Assembly: GCF_013409005.1 (NCBI RefSeq)
Contig: NZ_JACBZO010000001.1
Span: 124,001-188,000, forward strand
Direction: 5' to 3'
DNA: 64,000 bases
Source: Demequina lutea
GTDB taxonomy: Bacteria > Actinomycetota > Actinomycetes > Actinomycetales > Demequinaceae
Both the position numbers and the translations under genes were made by a program. Positions 1 to 6,746 of the stretch are shown here, piece after piece. The notes below the pieces were generated by a model that did not search any database, was not told the DNA's origin, and was given only the letters and a program-made list of their open reading frames with translations. Position 1 is the first letter of the stretch. Each line of letters starts with the position of its first letter.

Positions 1-765
1 GCACTCCTGGCCATCTCGGCGGTGTCTGGGCTGGGCCTGCCCCGCTGGGCGACGATCGCGTTGCTGGTCACCGCCGTCGCGAGTGCCGCAGGCTTCGCTC
101 TTCGCGAGCATCGTGCGGCCGCCCCCCTTCTCGACCTGGCCCTGCTACGCGATCGCACGGTCAGCTCTGGACTTCTTGGCGCGCTGTGCGGGTACCTGGT
201 GCTGTTCGGCCCGCTCGTCCTCGTCCCCATCGTCCTGACCTCGTCAGGCACCTCTGCGTTGCACGCGGGACTCGTCCTGACCGCGCTCCCGGCCGGCTTC
301 GCCCTGGCGGCGACGGTCGGCGAGCGGCTCATCCCTCACTCGTGGGGCGATCGTCGCCGATCCTCCCTCGGGGCGCTGCTGGGCATCGCCGTCCTGATCG
401 GGATGGCGGGCGCCCCGCTCACCGCCGCGTGGTTGGTCCCGTTCCTGGGGGCACTGGGCATCGCCTTGGGCATCTTCACGCCCGCGAACAACAACCTGGT
501 GATGCGCGCGGTCCCTTCCCACACGGCCGCGACGGGCGGCGGCATGCTGAACATGAGCCGGGGCCTTGGTACCGCCCTCGGCGTCGCGCTGGTGACCCTT
601 GCGCTGCATCTGCATCGGGCCGGAGAGCGCCTGCTCGATGGACCACACACGGCCCTCACCGTCCTGGCCGTGGCGGCCGTAATCATGCTGCTCTCCGCAC
701 GGCGTATCCCCACGACGCGTATCCCCGCCTCGCATGTCCCAGCTGCGCAAGTCACCGCGACCTGA
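1..765 (+). CDS. MFS transporter, C-terminal part (5' end outside window)
   Basis: The frame is open from base 1 to a TGA at 763-765, so only the last 254 residues are visible. They form about six to seven hydrophobic segments, with a long loop opened by basic residues (SWGDRRRSS) and the NNNLVMRAVPS...GGGMLNMSRGLGTALG stretch. That stretch is typical of helices 11-12 in DHA2 (EmrB/QacA) drug:proton antiporters. The protein is an inner-membrane exporter; its substrate cannot be told. The gene converges on fliW, with a hairpin between them. Confidence 0.75.
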   Translation, partial: ALLAISAVSGLGLPRWATIALLVTAVASAAGFALREHRAAAPLLDLALLRDRTVSSGLLGALCGYLVLFGPLVLVPIVLTSSGTSALHAGLVLTALPAGFALAATVGERLIPHSWGDRRRSSLGALLGIAVLIGMAGAPLTAAWLVPFLGALGIALGIFTPANNNLVMRAVPSHTAATGGGMLNMSRGLGTALGVALVTLALHLHRAGERLLDGPHTALTVLAVAAVIMLLSARRIPTTRIPASHVPAAQVTAT

Positions 766-791
766 TTGCGGTCTTGATCGCGCTTGCCGAT

Positions 792-811
792 ACGCCGGGC
801 CTCCCCGGCGT
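792..811. terminator. Hairpin between convergent MFS gene and fliW
   Basis: A perfect 8-bp stem, ACGCCGGG and CCCGGCGT, encloses a 4-nt loop in the 58-bp gap between two convergent genes. There is no U-tract, so it is a plausible bidirectional terminator judged by position and stem only. Confidence 0.5.
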
Positions 812-823
812 CGGACCGGAGCG

Positions 824-1264
824 TTAGGGCGCTTCGGTCCCCGTACCGAGAGGCGCGCGCAGCGGCCACTCGTCACCGTCGAGAACCACCTGTGCGGCGG
901 CTCCCGTGTCAGGGTTCACCACGAGCGGTGCCAACAGATTTGCCGTGGAGGTTTGGTCCCCACCGGGGTGGACCACCGCGAGCAGCACGGCAGGCGTCGC
1001 CGCATCCAGGCCAAGGGCGGTGCGCACGCTAGCCGACACCTCGGGGGCATATCCAGGGAAGTACGCCCGTGGCGTGATCACAAACAACCGCACGCCTGGC
1101 GTTTCGAGGCTGCGCAGCGCGAACAGGAAGCCGGAATCGTCGAGCGCCGTGAGGACAAAGCGCGTCGACGTGGCCATCCCGGGAGGCGACTCCACGAAGA
1201 CGATCTCGTCGGGGAGCTCGCGCAACTTCGTGCGATCCCCGTCGATTGCGACCGCAACGCTCAT
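824..1264 (-). CDS. fliW: Flagellar assembly factor FliW
   Basis: A 146-residue protein of normal FliW length. It carries the family core LRELPDEIVFVESPPGM, then FLFALRSLE, VRLFVITPRAYFPGYAPEV and ANLLAPLVVNPDTGAAAQVVL. FliW binds the regulator CsrA and flagellin; in Bacillus it frees flagellin mRNA from CsrA repression. The ATG overlaps the flgL stop by 4 bp (ATGA), the usual flgK-flgL-fliW order, so translation was coupled to flgL. The gene looks intact although both upstream hook-filament junction genes are broken. csrA, its expected partner, lies at 3566. Confidence 0.85.
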   Translation of the reverse strand: MSVAVAIDGDRTKLRELPDEIVFVESPPGMATSTRFVLTALDDSGFLFALRSLETPGVRLFVITPRAYFPGYAPEVSASVRTALGLDAATPAVLLAVVHPGGDQTSTANLLAPLVVNPDTGAAAQVVLDGDEWPLRAPLGTGTEAP

Positions 1265-1518
1265 CGCAGGAACTCCATGAGCGTGGGTTGCAGCACCTTC
1301 GCCGCCGCGCCAAGGGCACCGCGGTACGCGACCTGCTGCATGTTCAATTCCAAGATGGTCTCCGCCAGGTCGATGTCCTCGATGCCGGAAGTGCTGGACG
1401 CCGTGCCCTGGAGTTTGGCGGCAGTCGACCACCGAGCGTCGGACGCTCCAGAGAGGTTCGACGGCGGGTTCGCAAGCGCGTTGCGCTGAGGAATCCGCTG
1501 CGTCATTCGATGAGTCAC
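1261..1518 (-). pseudogene. flgL: flgL with internal in-frame deletion
   Basis: An 85-codon frame starting with GTG just after the flgK stop. Residues 1-24 (VTHRMTQRIPQRNALANPPS) match the N-terminal helix start of hook-filament junction protein FlgL. Residues from about 25 on (ARWSTAAKLQG...IEDIDLAETILELNMQQ...LQPTLMEFLR) match its C-terminal helix. FlgL is normally about 300 residues, so the middle is missing while both ends and the reading frame survive. The product could still make coiled-coil ends but not a junction protein. It is coupled to fliW by an ATGA overlap. The reading rests on motif recognition, not alignment. Confidence 0.75.
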
Positions 1519-1521
1519 GGG

Positions 1522-1742
1522 TTACCTTCCCACCAATCCTGTGCGGTTGATAAGGGCGTCAAGCATCCGGTCGACCGCCGTGAGCACGCGGGCCGCACCC
1601 TCGTAGGCCGGAAACTGAGCATGTTGATCTTCTCTTCTTCTCCATCGACTCGCGGATTGCTGCGTTGAAGGTTCTCGGCGACGCAGCGGGAGGTTTCGGA
1701 GGCGCGGTCCACCCGGAGGGACGCGTCTACGTCTGAACCGAA
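1522..1742 (-). pseudogene. flgK: flgK remnant (C-terminal scrap with frameshift)
   Basis: Reading 1742 downward, one frame gives SDVDASLRVDRASETS and EEKINMLSF. A different frame then gives AYEGAARVLTAVDRMLDALI and NRTGLVGR before a TAA at 1522-1524. Together these are the C-terminal helix of hook-filament junction protein FlgK, where the pattern is normally E-INML-FQRAYEGAARV. The break after SF fits loss of 4 nt. No N-terminal FlgK sequence is present: the remnant begins inside the last codons of flgN. About 75 codons remain of an expected 450 or more. Confidence 0.75.
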
Positions 1743-2173
1743 CCGCCCCTGGTGTCGGCGCTCACCGTCGCGTTCATTCCCTTGAGCGCCTCTTGAACGG
1801 CGCGCAACGACCGCGACAGCACTTCCGTATTCGAGTGGGCGAGCGCGTCGATCTGCGAGGCCACGTCCGCGAGCGCGACGTGGTGCCCGCGCAACAGGTC
1901 GTTCCACGGGCTTGGTGCGACCTTTGCGAGCTCAAGCAGCGAGGCGCCCTCGGGGACTCCCACCTCGCGCGCGGCGTCGTCCGCCTCGATCGCGCGCCCA
2001 AGCTCGACGCCGCGAATCTGATCGAGAACACACTCGACCTCGCGCGTGGCGCGTCCAAGCCAACGCGTGCGTCCGCTCTTGAGCACAAACTCTTCCTCTT
2101 CGAGCTTGAAGAGCAACATCTCGAGGAGCTCCCGCTCGCGCCACAGGGCGGTGGACAGTTCGTTGAGTCCCAT
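1727..2173 (-). CDS. flgN: FlgN-family flagellar chaperone
   Basis: A 148-residue, acidic, largely helical protein: MGLNELSTALWRERELLEML at the N-terminus, then LLFKLEEEEFVLKSGRTRWL, and a heptad-rich second half. FlgN proteins are cytoplasmic export chaperones for FlgK and FlgL and have this size and helix-rich make-up. An AAGGAG ribosome site precedes the ATG. Its usual position directly before flgK is kept, but flgK is now only a remnant that overlaps its last codons, so the natural C-terminus may have been altered by the same deletion. Without FlgK or FlgL clients its function is doubtful. Confidence 0.65.
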   Translation of the reverse strand: MGLNELSTALWRERELLEMLLFKLEEEEFVLKSGRTRWLGRATREVECVLDQIRGVELGRAIEADDAAREVGVPEGASLLELAKVAPSPWNDLLRGHHVALADVASQIDALAHSNTEVLSRSLRAVQEALKGMNATVSADTRGGSVQT

Positions 2174-2508
2174 GGCGACTCCTTCACTTTCGGGTGGCTA
2201 TCCGGTCACGGTCGATGCCTTCCCTATCGGCTCGCGGCGGCGTTCGGTGACAGGTCCTTGTCGGCAGTTGTGGGCATTCTGTGACAATTCTCACTTAACT
2301 CCTTTTTCGTGCCACATCGCGTCGTTTGCTGCCCTCCAACGTGGGGGCCCCTCCGTCTGTGGAGTCGACCAAGTCACATAACCGCATCGAGGAAACGGAC
2401 ATTTTGACCTCGGGCGTGTCCTGTGACATTTTCCGCTATGGGGGGTGATGGACGACACGTGTGAGGTCTCTCCTTGTCGGCTTCCTTTCCTTCCCCAATA
2501 GTGGCGAC
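2174..2508. promoter_or_regulatory. Divergent intergenic region flgN / sigma factor
   Basis: 335 bases without a gene, locally AT-richer than its surroundings. It must hold promoters for flgN (minus) and the sigma factor (plus). On the minus strand there are two sequences close to the sigma-28 -10 box GCCGATAA: GCCGATAG at 2231-2224 and a GCCGACAA further upstream. Neither has a convincing TAAA element 15 nt before it. On the plus strand TTGACC at 2404 has no good -10. No specific promoter can be assigned. Confidence 0.3.
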
Positions 2509-3360
2509 ATGACCGACATGAACCGATCCAACGCCCTGGTGGAGCAGCACCTGGCCTTGGTGGGATACAGCGTGAACGAGGTACTCGCTCGCGTACCTTC
2601 GCACGTGTCTCGGGCCGATTTGTCTTCGGCAGGGGCGATGGGTTTGGTACGTGCCGCCCGTTCATTCGATGACTCCAGGGGAGTCCCGTTCGCCCGCTAT
2701 GCCTCCTTGCGCATCCGCGGCGCCATTATTGACGAGTTGCGTTCGATGGACTGGGTGCCTCGCGCCGCGCGCCACAGGGCGCGTCAGGCATCGGAGGTCT
2801 CCGACCACTTGACGAGCCAGCTGGGACGCACGCCCACCAAGCCGGAACTCGCCCAGGCGCTTGGCGTCAGCGTACAAACGGTCAACGCGGCCCACGCCGA
2901 CGCGGGCACCCGTGTGCTGTCAATGGAGGCCTTCGACGGAGCGATCGCCGACATGGTCGTCGACGGCTCGGTGGGTCCGCTCGACGCCCTCGTCAACGCG
3001 GAGCAACTCGAGTACCTGCGCACCGGAGTGGTGTGTCTTCCTGAGAAGCTCCGCTACGTGGTCGAGCAACTCTTCTTCCACGATCGCCCGGTGATCGAGT
3101 TGGCCGACGAGATGGGACTTACGCGCTCGCGCATTAGCCAGCTCCGCACCGAGGCGCTGTCCCTGCTCAAGGATGGCCTTGGCGCCAACCTCGACGCGGA
3201 CGAGACCCCAGAGGTCGATCCAGGAGAGGGAGTGGCCGAGCGTCGCCGCAAGGCCTACTGCGTGTCGATCGCCGCTCGCGCCGTTCAATCGCGGGGAGCG
3301 GCAGCGCTTGCACCCTCGGTCAACGCGGCCGCCCACATGTGGGAGCGCGTGGCAAGTTAG
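2509..3360 (+). CDS. fliA: FliA/WhiG-type sigma factor (sigma-28 family)
   Basis: A 283-residue protein. Region 2 (residues about 8-95) contains LVEQHLALVGYSVNEVLARV and SFDDSRGVPFARYASLRIRG-AIIDELRSMDWVPR. Region 3 follows, with SQLGRTPTKPELAQALGVS. Region 4 is a helix-turn-helix, LPEKLRYVVEQLFF...LADEMGLTRSRISQLR. This layout is that of FliA/WhiG sigma factors, which direct RNA polymerase to late flagellar (or sporulation) promoters. The frame is open from 2461, but ATG 2509 starts right at region 2; ATG 2518 is an alternative. The C-terminal tail of about 45 residues is extra. With flagellar structural genes broken nearby, its regulon today is uncertain. Confidence 0.8.
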   Translation: MTDMNRSNALVEQHLALVGYSVNEVLARVPSHVSRADLSSAGAMGLVRAARSFDDSRGVPFARYASLRIRGAIIDELRSMDWVPRAARHRARQASEVSDHLTSQLGRTPTKPELAQALGVSVQTVNAAHADAGTRVLSMEAFDGAIADMVVDGSVGPLDALVNAEQLEYLRTGVVCLPEKLRYVVEQLFFHDRPVIELADEMGLTRSRISQLRTEALSLLKDGLGANLDADETPEVDPGEGVAERRRKAYCVSIAARAVQSRGAAALAPSVNAAAHMWERVAS

Positions 3361-3423
3361 TCGTCGTTCGCCCGCAGTCCAACGAGGAAACCGCGGTTGT
3401 CGGCGCCTAGCCAGGCCTGTCCC

Positions 3424-3459
3424 AGCGGCGGGACGATTCGCCCGAGTCGTCCCGCCGCT
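3424..3459 (+). terminator. Strong hairpin after the sigma factor gene
   Basis: A perfect 13-bp stem (AGCGGCGGGACGA and its complement) encloses a 10-nt loop, 64 bp after the sigma factor stop. There is no clear U-tract. It probably separates the sigma factor from csrA. Confidence 0.6.
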
Positions 3460-3552
3460 CCTGACTCGTTCCCGCGAGGGAATCACCTGTGGCATGGGGT
3501 CAAGCGGTCGAGTCCGTGCCACGTCGCGCGTAGCCCGGGGGCGTGAACCCGA

Positions 3553-3558
3553 TAGTGT
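3553..3558 (+). promoter_or_regulatory. -10 box of leaderless csrA transcript
   Basis: TAGTGT lies 7 nt before the csrA ATG and no ribosome-binding site is present. The TANNNT-N7-ATG layout is that of actinobacterial leaderless mRNAs, so csrA seems to have its own promoter independent of the sigma factor gene. Confidence 0.5.
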
Positions 3559-3565
3559 CGCGTAC

Positions 3566-3847
3566 ATGTTGGTCTTGTCACGTCGCGTTGGAGAGCGTCT
3601 CTTCATCGGCAACGACATCGTGGTGACGATCATTGACGTGCGTTCCGACGGGGTGCGCGTGGGGATCGACGCCCCGCGAGAGATCCGCGTGACGCGTGCC
3701 GAAATTTTCGAGGCGGTCGAGCAGCACAACGTCGAGGCGGCCTCCGCCGTCGACAGCGCGCTCGAAGAGCTCAGGGCACTCGCGCCCAGGTCGACGCCCT
3801 CGCAAGCGTCCGCACCCGCGCCCGGAACGGAAACGCCCAGCACCTAG
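3566..3847 (+). CDS. csrA: Carbon storage / flagellar regulator CsrA
   Basis: Residues 1-55 are a canonical CsrA: MLVLSRRVGERLFIGNDIVV, then DGVRVGIDAPREIRVTRAEI. The RNA-binding residues of strand 1 (LSRR-GE) and strand 5 (IRVTRAEI) are present. CsrA dimers bind GGA loops in mRNA leaders and block translation; in Gram-positives the main target is flagellin mRNA and FliW is the antagonist. The protein has 93 residues, with a tail of about 35 residues ending in a Pro/Ser/Ala-rich stretch not present in minimal CsrA. No flagellin gene follows; the next gene is a tRNA. Confidence 0.85.
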   Translation: MLVLSRRVGERLFIGNDIVVTIIDVRSDGVRVGIDAPREIRVTRAEIFEAVEQHNVEAASAVDSALEELRALAPRSTPSQASAPAPGTETPST

Positions 3848-3911
3848 GGTTCCGGCGCCCTCAAGAACCCATCGCTCCGCGGCCCCCCTGCGTGCTAGTC
3901 TTTTCCGGCGC

Positions 3912-3997
3912 GCGCGAGTGGCGGAACGGCAGACGCGCTGGCTTCAGGTGCCAGTGTCCGAAAGGGCGTGGGGGTTCAAATCCCCCCTCGCGCACCA
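3912..3997 (+). tRNA. tRNA-Leu (anticodon CAG)
   Basis: An 86-nt class II tRNA. The 7-bp acceptor stem GCGCGAG/CTCGCGC is closed by discriminator A and an encoded CCA (3995-3997). The anticodon loop TTCAGGT reads CAG (codon CUG). There is a variable arm and a GGGGGTTCAAATCCCCC T-arm. The last 15 bases plus one are repeated at 6678-6693 on the far side of an insertion element, so the tRNA was regenerated by the target duplication while its terminator was moved downstream. Confidence 0.95.
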
Positions 3998-3998
3998 T
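3983..3998. repeat. 16-bp direct repeat, left copy (tRNA 3' end)
   Basis: CCCCCTCGCGCACCAT, the 3' end of tRNA-Leu plus one base. An identical copy lies at 6678-6693. The two copies abut the element termini TGT...ACA exactly, so they look like a target-site duplication. Confidence 0.85.
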
Positions 3999-4042
3999 TG
4001 TGATGTGTCGGGACATCGTTCTCAGGTGTCTCGGGTCATCGT

Positions 4043-4463
4043 TCACAGAGGCCCCTCCTTCGGGAGGGGCTTTTGTGGTTTTTTGGGTTGGTAGTCGCGG
4101 TTGGGGTCCAGTTGGTGTTCGGCGATGATTTCTCCTGTGTCGGGTCGGATGACGAGGGTGTCGGCGCCGGCGACCAGCAGTAGGACGTGGTGCCCGTTGT
4201 GGGTGCGTCCTATGCCGAGGTGGCGTAGTTTGCCTGCCCAGCGCAGGGTGATGGCGCCTGCGGTGTCGACGGTGTCGTGGCGGACGCGCCAGTGGCGTTG
4301 TAGTAGTTCGAGGGTGGGTCCTGTTTTGGGTAGTGCCGCGTAGGCCTGGGCAGGGGTTCGCCTGCCTAGGGAGCGGTGGGCGCGTTCGTGGTTGTAGACG
4401 TGCTCGAAGGCGGCCAGTTGGGTGGTCAGCTCGATCAGGGTCGTAGCCGGCGGGCGGGCCCCC
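4043..4463 (-). pseudogene. IS481-type transposase, C-terminal fragment
   Basis: Downstream part of the split transposase. It starts at the junction (ARPPATTLIELTTQLAAF) and runs through EHVYNHERAHRSLGRRTPAQ to a C-terminal extension ending PLPKEGPL. Joining it to the fragment at 5833-6611 after removing the insert and one CCC copy restores a continuous frame across RFHQTLKRWLG/ARPPATT, which proves they were one gene. The last codons overlap a hairpin at 4051-4070. Confidence 0.85.
4051..4070 (+). terminator. Hairpin with T-run near the left end of the element
   Basis: GCCCCTCC-TTCG-GGAGGGGC is followed by TTTT and further Ts. It lies within the last codons of the transposase on the other strand. 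In the plus direction it can now terminate the tRNA-Leu transcript, whose original terminator is displaced to 6694. Confidence 0.65.
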
Positions 4464-4516
4464 TGAAGCGTCCTAGGTTTGATGCCGCATCCTTTTGAGT
4501 TGAAAGGATGTATGTC

Positions 4517-4828
4517 ATGCCAAAGAAGATCGATCCTGCCCTCCGTGACCGTGCGGTGCGGCTGGTGCGTGAGCACCGCTCGGAGTATCCCTCGTTGACG
4601 GCCGCGTCGGCGGCAGTGGCCCGCCAGGTTGGGGTGGGCCACGAGTCCGTGCGGCGGTGGGTGCTGCAAGCCGATATTGATGACGGCTCTCGGGAGGGGG
4701 TTACGTCCGCTGAGCACGCGGAGATCAAGCGTCTGAAGTCGGAGAACAGCCGGCTGCGCGAAGACGTTGCGATTCTACGGGCGGCGACAACTTTCTTCGC
4801 GGGGGAGCTCGACCCCCGCAATCGATGA
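4517..4828 (+). CDS. IS3-family transposase OrfA
   Basis: A 103-residue basic protein. The N-terminal helix-turn-helix (PALRDRAVRLVREH ... VARQVGVGHESVRRWV) binds the terminal repeats. A C-terminal leucine-zipper-like helix follows (EIKRLKSENSRLREDVAILR). I start at ATG 4517, 8 nt after AAAGGA; ATG 4508 overlaps that ribosome site. The stop overlaps the orfB ATG by the ATGA arrangement, where IS3 elements usually shift frame to make OrfAB. Confidence 0.9.
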   Translation: MPKKIDPALRDRAVRLVREHRSEYPSLTAASAAVARQVGVGHESVRRWVLQADIDDGSREGVTSAEHAEIKRLKSENSRLREDVAILRAATTFFAGELDPRNR

Positions 4829-5805
4829 TCATGGGTTTCATCGACACGATGAGAGCCGAGGGGCACGCGGTCGAGTCGACTTGCAGGGTTCTGCGTGAGC
4901 AGGGCTGCCAGGTCGCCGCGCGCACCTATCGTGCGTGGAGAGGAGGCCACGTCGCGGTCCGCACGGTCACAGACGCGCATGTCGTCGACGCGGTCCGTGA
5001 CACCGCGTGGACGCACGTGCCCACACCCGATGGTTCCCTGCGCCGCAAGATGACTCCCGAGGGGTTGTACGGGCGGCGGAAGATGACCGCGTTGATCCGC
5101 CGCACCACGATCCCTGGTGCATCCACAGGCGCGGTCGACCGGGCCATGCGTGTCCTCGGACTGTCGGGCGTGCGCCGCGATAAGGGCGTGCGCACCACGA
5201 TCCCCGCGAAGGACGGGGTCCGTGCCGGGGATCTGCTGAATCGGGATTTCACCGCGCCGCAGCCGGATCACACCTGGGTGATGGACTTCACCTACTGCCG
5301 CACCTGGGCCGGGTGGGTTTACGTCGCGTTCATCGTGGACGTGTTCTCTCAGCGCATCGTCGCGTGGCATGCGCAGACCACCAAGCACGTCGACCTGGTG
5401 ATGATCCCCCTGCGGATGGGCCTCTGGGAACGCGGCCGCCAAGGCCACCCGATCCTCCCGCAGCAGCTCCGAGCACATTCGGACGCCGGGTCTCAATATG
5501 TCTCGTTGGCCTACACCGACAAGCTCGCCCTCGACGGCATCGCGCCCTCGATCGGGTCCGTCGGCGACGCGTACGATAACGCGCTGATGGAGACGATCAA
5601 CGGGCTCTACAAGGCCGAGTGCATCCGCACGACCGTGTTCCACGAGGGCCCGTATCGGACGATCGCGGACGTCGAGTTCGCGACCGCCGGCTGGGTCGAT
5701 TGGTACAACACTCGTAGGCTTCACTCAAGCCTCGGCTACGTTCCACCGGCCGAGTTCGAGCAAGCTCACTACGCGACCCTCAACCGAGAGCCGCAACCCG
5801 CATAG
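4825..5805 (+). CDS. IS3-family transposase OrfB (integrase catalytic domain)
   Basis: 326 residues. An N-terminal HTH_21 segment is followed by an rve-type catalytic core. The DDE residues are visible: D in HTWVMDFTYCRTW, D in AHSDAGSQYVS, and E in YDNALMETINGLYKAE. The C-terminal WYNTRRLHSSLGYVPPAEFE is typical of IS3 OrfB. The frame is full length, the terminal repeats are intact and the target duplication is perfect, which point to a recent insertion. Confidence 0.92.
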   Translation: MIMGFIDTMRAEGHAVESTCRVLREQGCQVAARTYRAWRGGHVAVRTVTDAHVVDAVRDTAWTHVPTPDGSLRRKMTPEGLYGRRKMTALIRRTTIPGASTGAVDRAMRVLGLSGVRRDKGVRTTIPAKDGVRAGDLLNRDFTAPQPDHTWVMDFTYCRTWAGWVYVAFIVDVFSQRIVAWHAQTTKHVDLVMIPLRMGLWERGRQGHPILPQQLRAHSDAGSQYVSLAYTDKLALDGIAPSIGSVGDAYDNALMETINGLYKAECIRTTVFHEGPYRTIADVEFATAGWVDWYNTRRLHSSLGYVPPAEFEQAHYATLNREPQPA

Positions 5806-5832
5806 GAGCGGCAGAGAACCTGGGGCGCTTCA

Positions 5833-6611
5833 CCCAGCCACCGTTTCAGGGTTTGGTGGAAGCGTTCGATTTTGCCTTGGGTTTGAGGGTGGCCGGGGTG
5901 TCCGTTCTTCTGGACGATGCCGTGCTGGGCGATGACGTGTTCAAAGTGGTTGGGTCCTCCTTTGCCGCGGGCGAAGCGGGTGGTGAAGATCATGCCGTTA
6001 TCGGTCAGTGTTGAGGCTGGTAATCCATGAAGTTTCGCGGTGGCCAGGAACGTTGAGGTCACGACCTTCACTGTCACGGTGGTGTGAGCAGAGATGTGCA
6101 ACACGAGTCGGGAGTGGTCGTCGAGCCAGGTGATGATTTCCACGGGGACCCCGCCGGCGAGTGACCAGTGGGTCATGTCGGATTGCCAGCAGCCGTTGGG
6201 TGCGGGGGATTCGAAACGGATCCAGGATGAGCGGGGCCGTTTGTGGGGTTGGGGTGTGACGGCGCCGTCGGCTTTGAGGATCCGCCAGATTGTTGATACT
6301 GACGGTGGGTTCGGATACTCACGCGTCAGACGGTCATGGATGGACTCTGCACCGGCGTCCAGGCCGTCTCGTTGCAAGGCGGTGCGCAACTCCAACACTC
6401 TTGTCCGCAGCGTGGGTGGTGTGGCGTGGGGTGAGGACCTAGGGGCCCTGGATTGGGGGTCCAGGGCGCCCAGGCCGCCCGTGCGGTAGCGGGCCAGGAG
6501 GGTGTGGATCCAACGCCTGGAAACCTTGAATCTGGTTGCGGCCTCGGTGACGGACATTGCGCCCTCGATGACTGCTAGAACGATGACGTGGTTTCGCTCG
6601 ACGTTTCCCAT
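5833..6611 (-). pseudogene. IS481-type transposase, N-terminal fragment
   Basis: Begins MGNVERNHVIVLAVIEG with an N-terminal helix-turn-helix (AATRFKVSRRWIHTLLARY). The catalytic core has QSDMTHW, LTDNGMIF and QGKIERFHQTLKRW, carrying the D, D and E residues. The frame is cut by the IS3 insertion at 5832/5833; beyond that it reads element sequence to a chance stop at 5769. The remainder of the gene is at 4043-4463. As it stands the transposase is inactive. Confidence 0.88.
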
Positions 6612-6677
6612 GTCCCATCGTCAAGGGGTGTGAACGATGTCGCGACACATGTGTGAACTAAGTCGTGACATCAGACA

Positions 6678-6693
6678 CCCCCTCGCGCACCAT
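6678..6693. repeat. 16-bp direct repeat, right copy
   Basis: CCCCCTCGCGCACCAT, identical to 3983-3998 and flush with the right end of the IS481-type element. It marks the pre-insertion continuation of the tRNA-Leu locus. Confidence 0.85.
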
Positions 6694-6723
6694 AGAAGGC
6701 CCCCGAGAGATCGGGGGCCTTCT
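6694..6723 (+). terminator. Original tRNA-Leu terminator, displaced 2.7 kb
   Basis: A perfect 13-bp stem AGAAGGCCCCCGA/TCGGGGGCCTTCT with a GAGA loop. It begins directly after the right 16-bp repeat, so before the insertion it stood one base beyond the tRNA CCA. It now serves at most the lacI-type gene arriving from the right. Confidence 0.75.
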
Positions 6724-6746
6724 GCATGGGTGGGGCGCGAATGGGC

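Larger units (their letters stand above)
4464..5832 (+). mobile_element. IS3-family insertion sequence
   Basis: A 1369-bp element. The left end TGAAGCGTCCTAGGTT and the inward-read right end TGAAGCGCCCCAGGTT match at about 20 of the first 25 positions. It is flanked by a 3-bp duplication CCC (4461-4463 and 5833-5835). Overlapping orfA and orfB are intact, so it could still be active. It sits inside an IS481-type transposase gene. Confidence 0.9.
3999..6677. mobile_element. IS481-family-like element, interrupted by an IS3-family element
   Basis: The termini are TGTGATGTGTCGGGACATCG (left) and, read inward from the right, TGTCTGATGTCACGACTTAG. Both continue into related sequence ending GTCATCGTTCAC / GACATCGTTCAC. 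A 16-bp direct repeat abuts both ends. Inside lies a minus-strand DDE transposase split by the nested element at 4464-5832. Without the insert the element would be about 1.3 kb, normal for IS481. The 16-bp duplication is at or above the long end of what is known for this family. Confidence 0.8.

Noticed and set aside
2174-2508. Sigma-28 promoters for flgN
   Set aside because: Two GCCGAT/CA-like boxes are present but neither has a TAAA element at the right distance.
3912-6693. Integrative element or prophage at tRNA-Leu
   Set aside because: The tRNA 3' duplication looks like an attachment site, but the only genes inside are insertion-sequence transposases; no integrase, excisionase or phage genes, and the repeats abut IS termini exactly.
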